42,045 nt of DNA, taken from the NCBI GenBank assembly GCA_938005265.1, contig CALLOA010000126.1:1-42045 (forward strand), in the 5' to 3' direction. Position numbers and translations under genes: made by a program. The notes below the pieces were generated by a model. That model searched no databases. It saw nothing but the letters and a program-made list of their open reading frames with translations, and was not told the DNA's origin. This document shows, piece after piece, positions 16,249 through 24,287 of this stretch. Numbering within the stretch: the first letter of the stretch is position 1; each line of letters opens with the position of its first letter. This DNA comes from an uncultured Granulosicoccaceae bacterium (GTDB lineage Bacteria > Pseudomonadota > Gammaproteobacteria > Granulosicoccales > Granulosicoccaceae).

Positions 16249-16325
16249 CTGTCGCACGGTGCCCTCCAACGATTTTTTATGAAGATTGTTGAAAGCAGTA
16301 CAAGTAGTTTAGACCGTGCAAATTG

Positions 16326-16365
16326 AGAAGAAGCAAAGCCATAGCCAGGCTTTGCCTCTTTTACT
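16326..16365 (+). terminator. Rho-independent terminator, probably bidirectional
   Basis: A perfect 8-bp stem GCAAAGCC (16333-16340) with GGCTTTGC (16348-16355) encloses a 7-base loop. Further pairs extend it outward (AGAAG with CTTTT side) after one mismatch, and the T-rich CTCTTTTACTTTTC follows. It lies 85 bases after the GlcG-like stop and 36 bases past the convergent malate synthase stop, so it may serve both. Confidence 0.75.
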
Positions 16366-16400
16366 TTTCACAAATATATGAATATGTCTGCTGTTCTTTA

Positions 16401-18581
16401 TCAGACCAGACCTTTTGCCTTGGCTTCACGACGACGGCGGGTAAGAACAAACTCGGTATACCCATTAGCCTGATCGCGCCCCTTGATAACAAGGTCCAAA
16501 GCCGCCTGAAACGCGACACTACCATCGAAATCCGGAGCCATTTTAGTGTATTCGGGATCACCGGCATTTTGCTCATCCACTACCAGCGCCATACGCTGCA
16601 TGGTATCGATTACCTGCTCTTCTGAAATCAATTCATGATGTAACCAGTTAGCCAGGAACTGACTGGAAATACGCAGCGTTGCACGATCTTCCATCAAACC
16701 CACATTGTTGATATCAGGTACTTTCGAACAACCGACTCCCTGATTTACCCAACGTACAACATAGCCCAGTATGCCCTGGCAGTTGTTATCCATTTCGCGC
16801 TGCATTTCATCGGCATCGTAATTTCTGCCTTTGGCAGACAAAGGCACTGTGAGTATGTCCTCAAGCTTGCCACGCGATTGACCTGCAAGTTCTTTTTGCA
16901 GACCGAAAACATCAAACTCATGGTAGTGAGTTGCATGTAAGGTGGCACCGGTCGGGGAAGGCACCCAGGCAGTGTTAGCACCCGCTTTGGGATGACCGAT
17001 TTTTTGTTTCAACATATCCGCCATCTGGTCAGGCATTGCCCACATACCCTTACCCACTTGCGCATTGCCACTCAGCCCGCAGGCAAGCCCGACATCAACA
17101 TTCCAGTCTTCATAAGCAAGCAACCAGGGCAAGGCTTTCATTTCACCTTTAGGCACCATCGGACCTGCTTCCATGGAGGTATGTATTTCATCGCCAGTAC
17201 GATCAAGAAAACCGGTGTTAATAAATATGCAACGCTCAGAGGCCGCACGGATACACTCTTTCAAATTCACAGTGGTTCTGCGCTCTTCATCCATGATGCC
17301 TATCTTCAGAGTATTCGCAGCAAGACCAAGCGCTTTCTCAACAAAGCCGAAAACCTCAACCGATAATGCAACCTCTTCCGGGCCATGTTGCTTCGGCTTC
17401 ACGATATAAACACTTCCTTCACGCGAGTTACGGTTATCTGAAGCCGACTTTTCAAGATCGTGCATCGCACAGGCACTGGTCACCATGGCATCCAGATAAC
17501 ATTCCGGAATTTCATTACCATCAGCCAACACCGCATCGGTGTACATATGAGAACCAACATTACGCACCAGCATCATGCTGCGACCCGAAAGTGAAAAGCT
17601 GGAACCATCAGCTGCTGTGTACTGCCGGTCAGGATTGAGTGTACGAGTGACTATTTTTCCACCCTTACTCAGTTCAGCACTGAGATCACCTTTCATCAGT
17701 CCTAACCAATTACGATATACCAGCACCTTATCCTCGGCATCAACGGCCGCCACTGAATCCTCGCAGTCCTGTATCGTGGTCAGCGCAGATTCCAATAAGA
17801 CGTCTTTAACGCCGGCTGCGCTATCTTTGCCAATCAGGTGTTCAGGGTCGATCTGGATCTCGATGTGTAAGCCATTGTTACAGAGCAACACGGCGGTCGG
17901 AGCATCAGACTCGCCAACAAATCCCACAAACGCTGAAGGATTGTTCAAACCGATCTCGCTACCATTGGCAAGGCTAATGGCAAGCTTGCCATCTTTGATA
18001 CAGTAAGCTGTCGCATCAGCATGGCTACCGTTGGCAAGAGGCACTGACTTGTCCAGAAAATCACTGGCCCAGGCAACCACTCGTGCTCCACGGACGGGGT
18101 TGTAAGCACCTGCTCGCTCGGCACCATCAGCTTCAGAGATGGCATCAGTCCCATAAAGAGCGTCGTAGAGACTGCCCCATCGGGCATTGGCTGCATTGAT
18201 AGCGTAGCGGGCGTTGTTGACGGGTACCACGAGCTGGGGACCCGCAACCGTTGCGATTTCCGAATCTACCCGCTCGACATTGATACTGAAGTCTGCTCCT
18301 TCTTCTACCAGGTAGCCGATACTTTGCAGGAAACTACGATGCTTTGCCGGATCAGCGGCATCGGAAGGATTTGACCGCATCCACTCGTTTAATTGTTCCT
18401 GCAACTCGTCCCGCTTATCCAATGCCGCCTGGTTTCGTGGACCAAATGTGCTAATCAGGTCCTCGAGTGACTTCCAGAATGCTTCATTCTCGACCCCGGT
18501 ACCCGGTAGTACCTCGTCTTTGACCATATCGTGCAATTGCTGATTGATAGACAATCTACCAATGCTGACTGTTTGTGACAT
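16401..18581 (-). CDS. glcB: Malate synthase G
   Basis: The product has 726 residues from ATG 18581 (E. coli GlcB has 723); the open frame runs 25 codons further upstream but [18 protein letters not shown] is the family start. Recognisable segments are [35 protein letters not shown] cut short here, [16 protein letters not shown] (glyoxylate and magnesium site) and [19 protein letters not shown]. The enzyme condenses glyoxylate with acetyl-CoA to malate. The G isoform works on glyoxylate derived from glycolate or purines and not on the isocitrate shunt. It converges with the aminotransferase-crotonase-GlcG genes, which share glyoxylate as a probable metabolite. Confidence 0.96.
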   Translation of the reverse strand: MSQTVSIGRLSINQQLHDMVKDEVLPGTGVENEAFWKSLEDLISTFGPRNQAALDKRDELQEQLNEWMRSNPSDAADPAKHRSFLQSIGYLVEEGADFSINVERVDSEIATVAGPQLVVPVNNARYAINAANARWGSLYDALYGTDAISEADGAERAGAYNPVRGARVVAWASDFLDKSVPLANGSHADATAYCIKDGKLAISLANGSEIGLNNPSAFVGFVGESDAPTAVLLCNNGLHIEIQIDPEHLIGKDSAAGVKDVLLESALTTIQDCEDSVAAVDAEDKVLVYRNWLGLMKGDLSAELSKGGKIVTRTLNPDRQYTAADGSSFSLSGRSMMLVRNVGSHMYTDAVLADGNEIPECYLDAMVTSACAMHDLEKSASDNRNSREGSVYIVKPKQHGPEEVALSVEVFGFVEKALGLAANTLKIGIMDEERRTTVNLKECIRAASERCIFINTGFLDRTGDEIHTSMEAGPMVPKGEMKALPWLLAYEDWNVDVGLACGLSGNAQVGKGMWAMPDQMADMLKQKIGHPKAGANTAWVPSPTGATLHATHYHEFDVFGLQKELAGQSRGKLEDILTVPLSAKGRNYDADEMQREMDNNCQGILGYVVRWVNQGVGCSKVPDINNVGLMEDRATLRISSQFLANWLHHELISEEQVIDTMQRMALVVDEQNAGDPEYTKMAPDFDGSVAFQAALDLVIKGRDQANGYTEFVLTRRRREAKAKGLV

Positions 18582-18897
18582 TGATTTGAAACTCCAACGT
18601 GTCAGGTTAACGAAAAGGTTGTGTCCATGGCGTAACGCAACACCAGCCAGGGTCAACTAAAATCAGGGGCGAAAGTGTACAACAAGCAATGATTCGCTGC
18701 CTTACCGAGGAATAGCGCAAAATGGGCCAACTACATTAAACCAGCCTTAAAATGACGACTTGATCAGGCTGTTATGAGTATCGGTTGCTTGCTTCGGCCT
18801 GTCAAAATCGTCAAAATCCGATCTAATTTGCATAATCCCATGTAAATGGGCTCAACCAGATGGGCAGTCAACCATTGCCCTTACACCGGAAAACCAC
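18582..18897. other. Divergent intergenic region between malate synthase G and GH16 lipoprotein
   Basis: The region holds no gene I can support. It contains a perfect tandem duplication of GTCAAAATC (18801-18809 and 18810-18818) and a small hairpin, CCCAT (18837-18841) with ATGGG (18846-18850) around a 4-base loop, 47 bases before the lipoprotein start. These could be regulator sites, but there is no recognised consensus. Confidence 0.4.
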
Positions 18898-20934
18898 ATG
18901 AACCCCAGCAAAAAAACGTTTGCGGGCCTGTTGATTGCCTCTTCGCTCGCTTTGTCCGCCTGTAGCGATAGTAACGACAGCGATACGCTAGCCATAGCGG
19001 ACCAGCCATTGCAGGACTCCACTAATGACACCGTTGCAGACAATGACACTGTCGCAGACGTTGCCGGAGCAACACCGCCGCAGGGACCCGCGGTTGAGCA
19101 ACCCATAGATGACGACGTAGCATCGCCTGCTCCTGCGCCAGAGCCTGCTCCTACGCCGCAACCTGCTCCTGCGCCAGAACCTGCTCCTACGCCGCAACCT
19201 GCTCCTGCGCCAGAACCTGCTCCTGCGCCAGAACCTGCTCCTGCGCCAGAGCCTGCTCCTGCGCCAGAACCTGCTCCTGAGCCAGAACCTGCTCCTGAGC
19301 CAGAACCTGCTCCTGCGCCAGAGCCTGCTCCTGCGCCAGAACCTGCTCCTGCGCCAGAACCTGCTCCTGCGCCAGAACCTGCTCCTGCGCCAGAACCTGC
19401 TCCTGCGCCGGAACCAGCCCCTGAGCCGGATACGGCGGCAACACCGTTGCCAATCCCTGCTGTCGTTATTCCTTCAGGCATGACTGGCACGACCATACTG
19501 CCGGCCACGCACGGTCCGATTGCCGGAGTACCGTTTAACTTCGATGACCCGTTTGGCACCGTACTGGAGGTCAACAATCGGGCTGCTGACCCGGGCGCAC
19601 CCTCTGCACCACCAAACCTTCGACTTAATCTGCTAAGCAATAACTGGATTGAACTGGACTGGACGCCGGCTGTAGATGACGGTGAAGTTGTAGAGTACAG
19701 AATTTACCGTGACGGTGAATTTGTCTACACCATCCGCGGTGACCAGACTCATCCAATGAGTGGGAGCCTTGCCGAACTGCAAAAGTACTGGGAAACCACC
19801 TCGTTTATTGATTGTAATCGTACCCGCTTTGGCGGTGTAGACGACCCTGTCCATAACTGTGCTGAAAACGGGCCGGTATCGGGTGAAGAATACGTCTGGG
19901 CAGTTTCTGCAGTTGACGACGATGGCAATGAGTCAGAATTGTCGAACACCGTTACAGCAAGACTCTATGACACAGCCGGTGGCTCACCGGTCGCACTCTA
20001 TTCAGACATCTTTCTGGATGGCGACGACCTGTTTCCGTTTGCCACTGATTTCTCTCGAACAGAAAACTGGCTGGACCAGTTTGCACTGGTGCTCTCGGAT
20101 GACTTTAACGACAGTACTCTGGACCTTAACAACTGGAACACTGAACTGGTCTGGACCTCAGACACCATCATCAACGGTGAACAGCAGTATTTTGTCAACA
20201 CAACTGACGAGGAAAATATCCAGTACAACCCGTTCAGCTTTACCGGCAGCAGCATGATCATCGAAGCTATTCCGACACCACCGGAAGTGGTGGAATTTTT
20301 ACCGGAAAGCTGTTTCGAAAGCCCGTTGAGCTGTCAGTTTCTATCCGGCGCGATCGCGTCTCACGACAAGTTCGCGATGACTTACGGTTACGTGGAAGCT
20401 CGCATGCGCGTTGGTTCTGCAAGTGGTGCGCTGTCAAGCTTCTACCTGTTCCACCGCTACCCGGGAACCGGAAACCAGTTTCACTCACCTGAAATCGATA
20501 TTATCGAGTACCTCGGTGACAACCCGTTTGGTGATGAAGATGCGTTCCAGACCTATCACTACTCAGACCCTGTTACCGGTGCCCTGAAGTCATCGCCCAC
20601 GATGAACTACGAAAACCCAACGGGTGAGCTGTTCTCGGACGACTTCCACACCTATGGTGCTTTATGGGAGCCTGGGCTGGTTATCTGGTACATCGATGGT
20701 CAGGAAATACGTCGATTGAGCGGCCCGCAAATTGGCCGAACCTCAATGAATATTGTTGCCTATCTGGTAGCCGGTAGTGAATGGGCTCCCACCCCTAATG
20801 GTAACGAATCCATCCAACTGGAAATCGACTACATCCGTGCCTACCAACGCATTCCGTACATCTGCAATAACACTCGGACTAGCAATGCTTTTGGTGGCGA
20901 TACCCAAGCTTGTCAGGAAGCCTTTGATTTCTAA
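18898..20934 (+). CDS. GH16 family glucanase lipoprotein with proline-rich linker and FN3-like domain
   Basis: The product has 678 residues. The signal peptide ends in the lipobox LSAC with Cys22 followed by Ser-Asp, so outer-membrane anchoring is likely. Residues about 78-175 are 16 Ala-Pro-x-Pro-x-Pro hexapeptides, a stiff spacer. An FN3-like module follows (from about 236; NLRLNLLSNNWIELDWTPA, then VSAVDDDGNESELSN). The GH16 domain spans about 398-675 with the catalytic signature EIDIIE (Glu532 nucleophile, Asp534, Glu537 acid/base). The family hydrolyses beta-1,3 or mixed beta-glucans such as laminarin, and also agar or carrageenan. No subfamily can be fixed by eye, so substrate is open. 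It is clearly paralogous to the GH16 protein at 39481-41853. The protein probably sits on the cell surface with the enzyme held away from the membrane. Confidence 0.9.
   Translation: MNPSKKTFAGLLIASSLALSACSDSNDSDTLAIADQPLQDSTNDTVADNDTVADVAGATPPQGPAVEQPIDDDVASPAPAPEPAPTPQPAPAPEPAPTPQPAPAPEPAPAPEPAPAPEPAPAPEPAPEPEPAPEPEPAPAPEPAPAPEPAPAPEPAPAPEPAPAPEPAPAPEPAPEPDTAATPLPIPAVVIPSGMTGTTILPATHGPIAGVPFNFDDPFGTVLEVNNRAADPGAPSAPPNLRLNLLSNNWIELDWTPAVDDGEVVEYRIYRDGEFVYTIRGDQTHPMSGSLAELQKYWETTSFIDCNRTRFGGVDDPVHNCAENGPVSGEEYVWAVSAVDDDGNESELSNTVTARLYDTAGGSPVALYSDIFLDGDDLFPFATDFSRTENWLDQFALVLSDDFNDSTLDLNNWNTELVWTSDTIINGEQQYFVNTTDEENIQYNPFSFTGSSMIIEAIPTPPEVVEFLPESCFESPLSCQFLSGAIASHDKFAMTYGYVEARMRVGSASGALSSFYLFHRYPGTGNQFHSPEIDIIEYLGDNPFGDEDAFQTYHYSDPVTGALKSSPTMNYENPTGELFSDDFHTYGALWEPGLVIWYIDGQEIRRLSGPQIGRTSMNIVAYLVAGSEWAPTPNGNESIQLEIDYIRAYQRIPYICNNTRTSNAFGGDTQACQEAFDF
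19129..19416 (+). repeat. 18-bp coding tandem repeat, 16 units (PAPAPE-type linker)
   Basis: Sixteen units of 18 bases of the type GCTCCTGCGCCAGAACCT run without interruption, each encoding Ala-Pro-(Ala/Thr/Glu)-Pro-(Glu/Gln)-Pro. Near-identity of the DNA units, beyond what the peptide requires, indicates recent expansion by slippage or recombination. Every whole-unit change keeps the frame, so the linker length can vary without inactivating the enzyme. Confidence 0.95.
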
Positions 20935-20950
20935 AGGCTACCTTACAGCA

Positions 20951-21622
20951 TCACGTGCAAGCTCTGGCGAGTAACGCACGAATGATGTCACCGCCAGCGT
21001 GAATGTCAGTCATTTGAATTGACTGCAGTCCGCTGGCGATAGCACCTTCAACATTCTCTTTCATATCATCAATGAAAACGCTGGTAGCCGCATCCAGGCC
21101 CAGCGTTTTTATTGTGTGTTCGTAAATGGCGGCTTCCGGTTTTAACAGCCCGCAATCACAGGACAACACGATATGATCAACCAACGCAAAAAACTCATGC
21201 TGTTGCTGCAAGTACTCTCCTGCATGAACCTGCATATTGGACAGAATGTACAAGGGCATACCTGCTTGTTTGATTTCATGCATAGCCTCAACTGTCGCCG
21301 GCAACGGCTCAAGACTCTTGGGTGTGTTGTGGTAGAGCTGCTCCACCTGAGCCGGGTTAAGAGATGACCTTGTCTTAGCATTTTCGATAGCATCAGCCAA
21401 TGCCAGCGTGCCTCTATCCAGATCAGCCCAGTCATTCTGCCGGATAGTGTCATCAATCAGTTGTTCCACAATCTTGTTGTCTGATGCTTGCTCCGCTGAC
21501 AGCACACTCATGGCAAGCTTCTGCGGATTCCATTCGCAGATAACGTTACCGATATCGAGAATAATGGCACTCACTGGTGCGGAATCCCCGGAATTGCCTG
21601 TCGCTGTAGTGCCTGTCGCCAT
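20951..21622 (-). CDS. HAD-superfamily phosphatase, YihX-like
   Basis: The product has 223 residues. HAD motif I is ILDIGNVI (Asp23 nucleophile), motif II is YILSN, motif III is LLKPEAAIY and motif IV is VFIDDMKENV. The DxGN form of motif I, where the usual second aspartate is glycine, is as in the YihX group, E. coli sugar-phosphate phosphatases acting on alpha-glucose-1-phosphate. That is suggestive in a locus with glucanases but not decisive. No signal peptide is present, so it is cytoplasmic. Sixteen bases separate its stop from that of the convergent GH16 gene. The N-terminal 15 residues are Thr/Gly/Ser-rich, and a later start cannot be excluded. Confidence 0.87.
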   Translation of the reverse strand: MATGTTATGNSGDSAPVSAIILDIGNVICEWNPQKLAMSVLSAEQASDNKIVEQLIDDTIRQNDWADLDRGTLALADAIENAKTRSSLNPAQVEQLYHNTPKSLEPLPATVEAMHEIKQAGMPLYILSNMQVHAGEYLQQQHEFFALVDHIVLSCDCGLLKPEAAIYEHTIKTLGLDAATSVFIDDMKENVEGAIASGLQSIQMTDIHAGGDIIRALLARACT

Positions 21623-21738
21623 AATAATTGCTTTCCTTTTTTATACTTTTCTATTGAGTCAGAATAGCACGGCAAGCAGCCAACCAATCGAGGGCGTATC
21701 GTCTCACCAGTCAGAGAGGACAGTGTTGAGCTGTGTGC

Positions 21739-22560
21739 TCAGGCGTATCGAGCTGCTATTTTTTTATCGACTTGACAGGCGCTATCAGCAAGTTGATCAA
21801 CGTAGGTCACCCAGTTAAACAGCTCGCGAGCACGCGTTTGCAGTTGTTGATCAACCGTTGTGGTTCCTAAACGTTGCGCTGCCGATTCATCAACCTCGGC
21901 CAGTTCGAGATCCTCAGCATGCTGAGGTTGGCCACTGAACATACCATCGCCCCGTACCGCTTGTGCGATATCACGCGATGTCAATTCGGGATGATACTGC
22001 GTACCCCAGAAATCTATTCCATCCTTGTCGACTACCATCGCCTGCACCGCTGAATGCCCGTTACCAGCCAGAACGGTCGCTCCGCTTGGTACGCGGCTCA
22101 CCTGATCACGGTGAATACAAGGAACAGCAAAACCATCGGCCCGACCTGACATCATCGGGTGCTTGCGGCCTTCTTCTGTCAATTTAATATCCCGGGCCAG
22201 GCCAATTTCATGGCCGGCCGGTGACTCCGCAATAGCACCACCCAAAACCACAGCTGCCAGCTGCATTCCGTTACACGAACCCCAGATCGGCTTACCAGCA
22301 TCAAAAGCGACTTGCATCGCCTGGCGTAGTGGCGCCACTTCGGGAGCGTCAGTTGCATAGGGCGACCAGGACCCGGTAAAGATGACGCCATCAATGTCGG
22401 TGAATAACTGGGGTGTTACCGTGCTGCTGTAAGGGGAAACGACTCTCAACTGCAATTCCCTGGTGACACCCAAAAGGCTGTTTACAAACCCGGTTGAAGC
22501 AACAAAACCTTGCGACAAAAATTCCGGTGGATTACTTTCAACGATAAGAATTACACTCAT
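21739..22560 (-). CDS. Class I glutamine amidotransferase-like protein
   Basis: The product has 273 residues. The GATase1 nucleophile elbow is GSCNGMQLAAV (Cys96), and the His190/Glu192 pair is in GTQYHPELTS, so the full catalytic triad is present. The protein is stand-alone with no synthetase domain. An acidic/Gln-rich tail of about 65 residues after the core is unusual for the family. Related free-standing proteins hydrolyse gamma-glutamyl compounds or glutamine; substrate here is not known. It lies between the HAD phosphatase and the spondin lipoprotein on the same strand (gaps of 116 and 38 bases), so co-transcription with the latter is possible. Confidence 0.86.
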   Translation of the reverse strand: MSVILIVESNPPEFLSQGFVASTGFVNSLLGVTRELQLRVVSPYSSTVTPQLFTDIDGVIFTGSWSPYATDAPEVAPLRQAMQVAFDAGKPIWGSCNGMQLAAVVLGGAIAESPAGHEIGLARDIKLTEEGRKHPMMSGRADGFAVPCIHRDQVSRVPSGATVLAGNGHSAVQAMVVDKDGIDFWGTQYHPELTSRDIAQAVRGDGMFSGQPQHAEDLELAEVDESAAQRLGTTTVDQQLQTRARELFNWVTYVDQLADSACQVDKKIAARYA

Positions 22561-22598
22561 ACTGTTCTTGCCTCAGGCAGCCTGGATCCGGGTAAAGA

Positions 22599-23474
22599 CT
22601 AGAGCCGGGTAAAGACGAAACGACCAACTGATGGCAAACCTTCAATAAAGTCGGTATCTGCCGGATCAGTGGTCACAAGAGTGATGGTGCCACGTGGTTG
22701 AGTGTCAGCATCAGCAGAACCATAACTGACGCCACTGTCTGTACCGGCATCATACAACTCAAGATCAATCGTTGCCGAGTCTATAAACCCGCCATCCTGC
22801 ATCAGACTTAAACCGTGAACACCAACTATCCAGTCAGGGCTGGGAGCAAGCATCGATACGACCGTGACCAGCGGATAATCTGCAGTGACTTCGAATTCGA
22901 TACTACGCTGACCTGGTGACTCGGCAATACCTCCTTCATCTATGGGGGTAAGAGCACGGCCATCATTCACAACAGAATTTATTTCATCCAGGAACTGCGT
23001 TTTAGCACCTGACTCCGCAACAACCTCCAAACCATTGCTCGCTATCTGGCCGGGTTGCCAGAAGATGACCTGCTCATTGTGTACAGCGCCAACAAGGCCG
23101 GAAAAGTGAGGATCATCCGGAAAATTTGCTGGATGCGTTTGTGCACTCCAGTCTGCTTCAAAAGTTAAGCTATAGCGCGCGGCAAATTGTGTAGTAGTGA
23201 CGGGAGTTTCGGCAGGTGCCGGCTCCTCGGTAACAGCTTCGGGTTCAGCTGTTGTGGCTTCTGTGGTTGTGCCTTCTGTGGGTGTGTTAACCACCGGAGC
23301 CATAACTTCAAGTTCACCAGCTTCTACCGCTTCAACATTCTGTTCCACATTCGATGCTACATCTGAATTCACCTCCGGGTTTGAATCAGAGCAAGCAGCA
23401 ACAAAGGCTGCAAAAAACCCACAAATCAGAACCGAATTTTTCAAATTGGAAATTAGTAAACCGGAATTAGCCAT
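22599..23474 (-). CDS. Spondin-domain lipoprotein
   Basis: The product has 291 residues from ATG 23474. The open frame also has a GTG at 23492, but GAGAG sits five bases before the ATG and a promoter-like pair lies just upstream. A hydrophobic segment ends in VAAC (Cys28), followed by Ser-Asp, a type II lipobox with outer-membrane sorting. A Glu/Thr/Ala/Pro-rich linker comes next (to about residue 95). The C-terminal part, with RYSLTFEADWSAQTHP, PHFSGLVGAVHN and PSPDWIVGVHGLSL, matches the Spondin_N domain. In animals that domain is in extracellular matrix proteins; bacterial copies are found on lipoproteins or surface proteins of mostly unknown role. Adhesion or calcium-dependent binding is a guess. 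Confidence 0.85.
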   Translation of the reverse strand: MANSGLLISNLKNSVLICGFFAAFVAACSDSNPEVNSDVASNVEQNVEAVEAGELEVMAPVVNTPTEGTTTEATTAEPEAVTEEPAPAETPVTTTQFAARYSLTFEADWSAQTHPANFPDDPHFSGLVGAVHNEQVIFWQPGQIASNGLEVVAESGAKTQFLDEINSVVNDGRALTPIDEGGIAESPGQRSIEFEVTADYPLVTVVSMLAPSPDWIVGVHGLSLMQDGGFIDSATIDLELYDAGTDSGVSYGSADADTQPRGTITLVTTDPADTDFIEGLPSVGRFVFTRL

Positions 23475-23502
23475 AGTGACTCTCGTCTTCACGTGTTAGC
23501 GA

Positions 23503-23530
23503 ATTCTAATCGTGCCACAGCGCCCGACAA
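23503..23530 (-). promoter_or_regulatory. Predicted promoter for the spondin lipoprotein
   Basis: Read on the minus strand, TTGTCG (23525-23530) and TAGAAT (23503-23508) are separated by 16 bases, four and five matches to the sigma-70 hexamers. The predicted start point, near 23496, leaves a short leader of about 22 bases to ATG 23474 with a GAGAG ribosome binding site, which favours that ATG. Confidence 0.45.
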
Positions 23531-23831
23531 AGAGGCAAACCATCGATACTAGCGGGCCACCGTTCCCGGATAGCGATTTGACAAGTTAATATCCCGTATT
23601 TTCAATAACTTCTGTCATTCAGCCCTAGTAAAAACAGGTGGCAAAATAATTCTATTCGGAAGCCCACATTCCTATCAAAGTACGCGCCGGGTCGGTACGG
23701 AGCTAACGCAATATTCCCCGGTGATATACTCGAAAACCCCAATTTTAAACTGGGATACCAGATACGTCTCTCGCAGACACTTCTTAAATAAAACTTCAGT
23801 TAAAACTCTCAGTAAACAACGGAGGTTGTAT
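23531..23831 (+). promoter_or_regulatory. Upstream region of the molybdenum hydroxylase genes with extended -10 and palindrome
   Basis: The region has no gene. It includes TGATATACT (23722-23730), an extended -10 candidate 101 bases before ATG 23832, and just after it a near-palindrome from CCCA at 23738 to GGG at 23754 around TTTTAAA. A TTGACA at 23578-23583 lacks a good -10 at the right distance. The palindrome falls where a transcription regulator could block the early transcript, but no known operator is recognised. Confidence 0.35.
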
Positions 23832-24284
23832 ATGATCAGCTTGATGGTTAACGGAGAAGCAAAACAGGTCGATGTCGACCCGGCCATGCCGCTCCTTTGG
23901 GTTTTACGTGATGAACTCGGCCTGACCGGTAGTAAATTCGGCTGCGGATCAGGATTATGCGGGGCTTGTACCGTACATTTGGACGGCAAGGCCATACGCG
24001 GTTGTGTAACACCCGTTGCTGCAGCCCAAGATAAGGAAGTAACCACGATTGAAGGCCTTGACCCTGAAGGCAATCATCCAGTGCAAAAAGCCTGGCGCGA
24101 AATCAACGTACCACAATGCGGCTACTGTCAATCCGGACAAATCATGAGTGCAGCAGCACTGCTAGCCGACAATCCCAGGCCAAATAGTGAACAGATAATA
24201 AATGGCATGGCAGGAAACATTTGCCGCTGTGGAACCTATCAACGAATTTACGCAGCTATTGAACTGGCTGCCACGGAGGGCTGA
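23832..24284 (+). CDS. iorA: [2Fe-2S] subunit of a molybdenum hydroxylase, IorA-like
   Basis: The product has 150 residues. ATG 23832 is chosen over the in-frame start at 23721 because GGAGG lies six bases upstream. Two iron-sulfur clusters are predicted: a plant-type one with Cys38, Cys43, Cys46 and Cys58 ([16 protein letters not shown]), and the xanthine-oxidase-type one with Cys96, Cys99, Cys131 and Cys133 ([12 protein letters not shown]). This is the small subunit of the isoquinoline 1-oxidoreductase/aldehyde oxidase group, which passes electrons from the molybdenum site. The gene is three bases before the large subunit with its own Shine-Dalgarno in the shared end. Symbol denotes family; the substrate is not necessarily isoquinoline. 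Confidence 0.92.
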   Translation: MISLMVNGEAKQVDVDPAMPLLWVLRDELGLTGSKFGCGSGLCGACTVHLDGKAIRGCVTPVAAAQDKEVTTIEGLDPEGNHPVQKAWREINVPQCGYCQSGQIMSAAALLADNPRPNSEQIINGMAGNICRCGTYQRIYAAIELAATEG

Positions 24285-24287
24285 ATC

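Noticed and set aside
18852..19640. Minus-strand Gly/Ala/Ser-rich ORFs opposite the GH16 linker
   Set aside because: They are mirror frames of the 18-bp repeat; the plus-strand lipoprotein with catalytic domain is the real gene.
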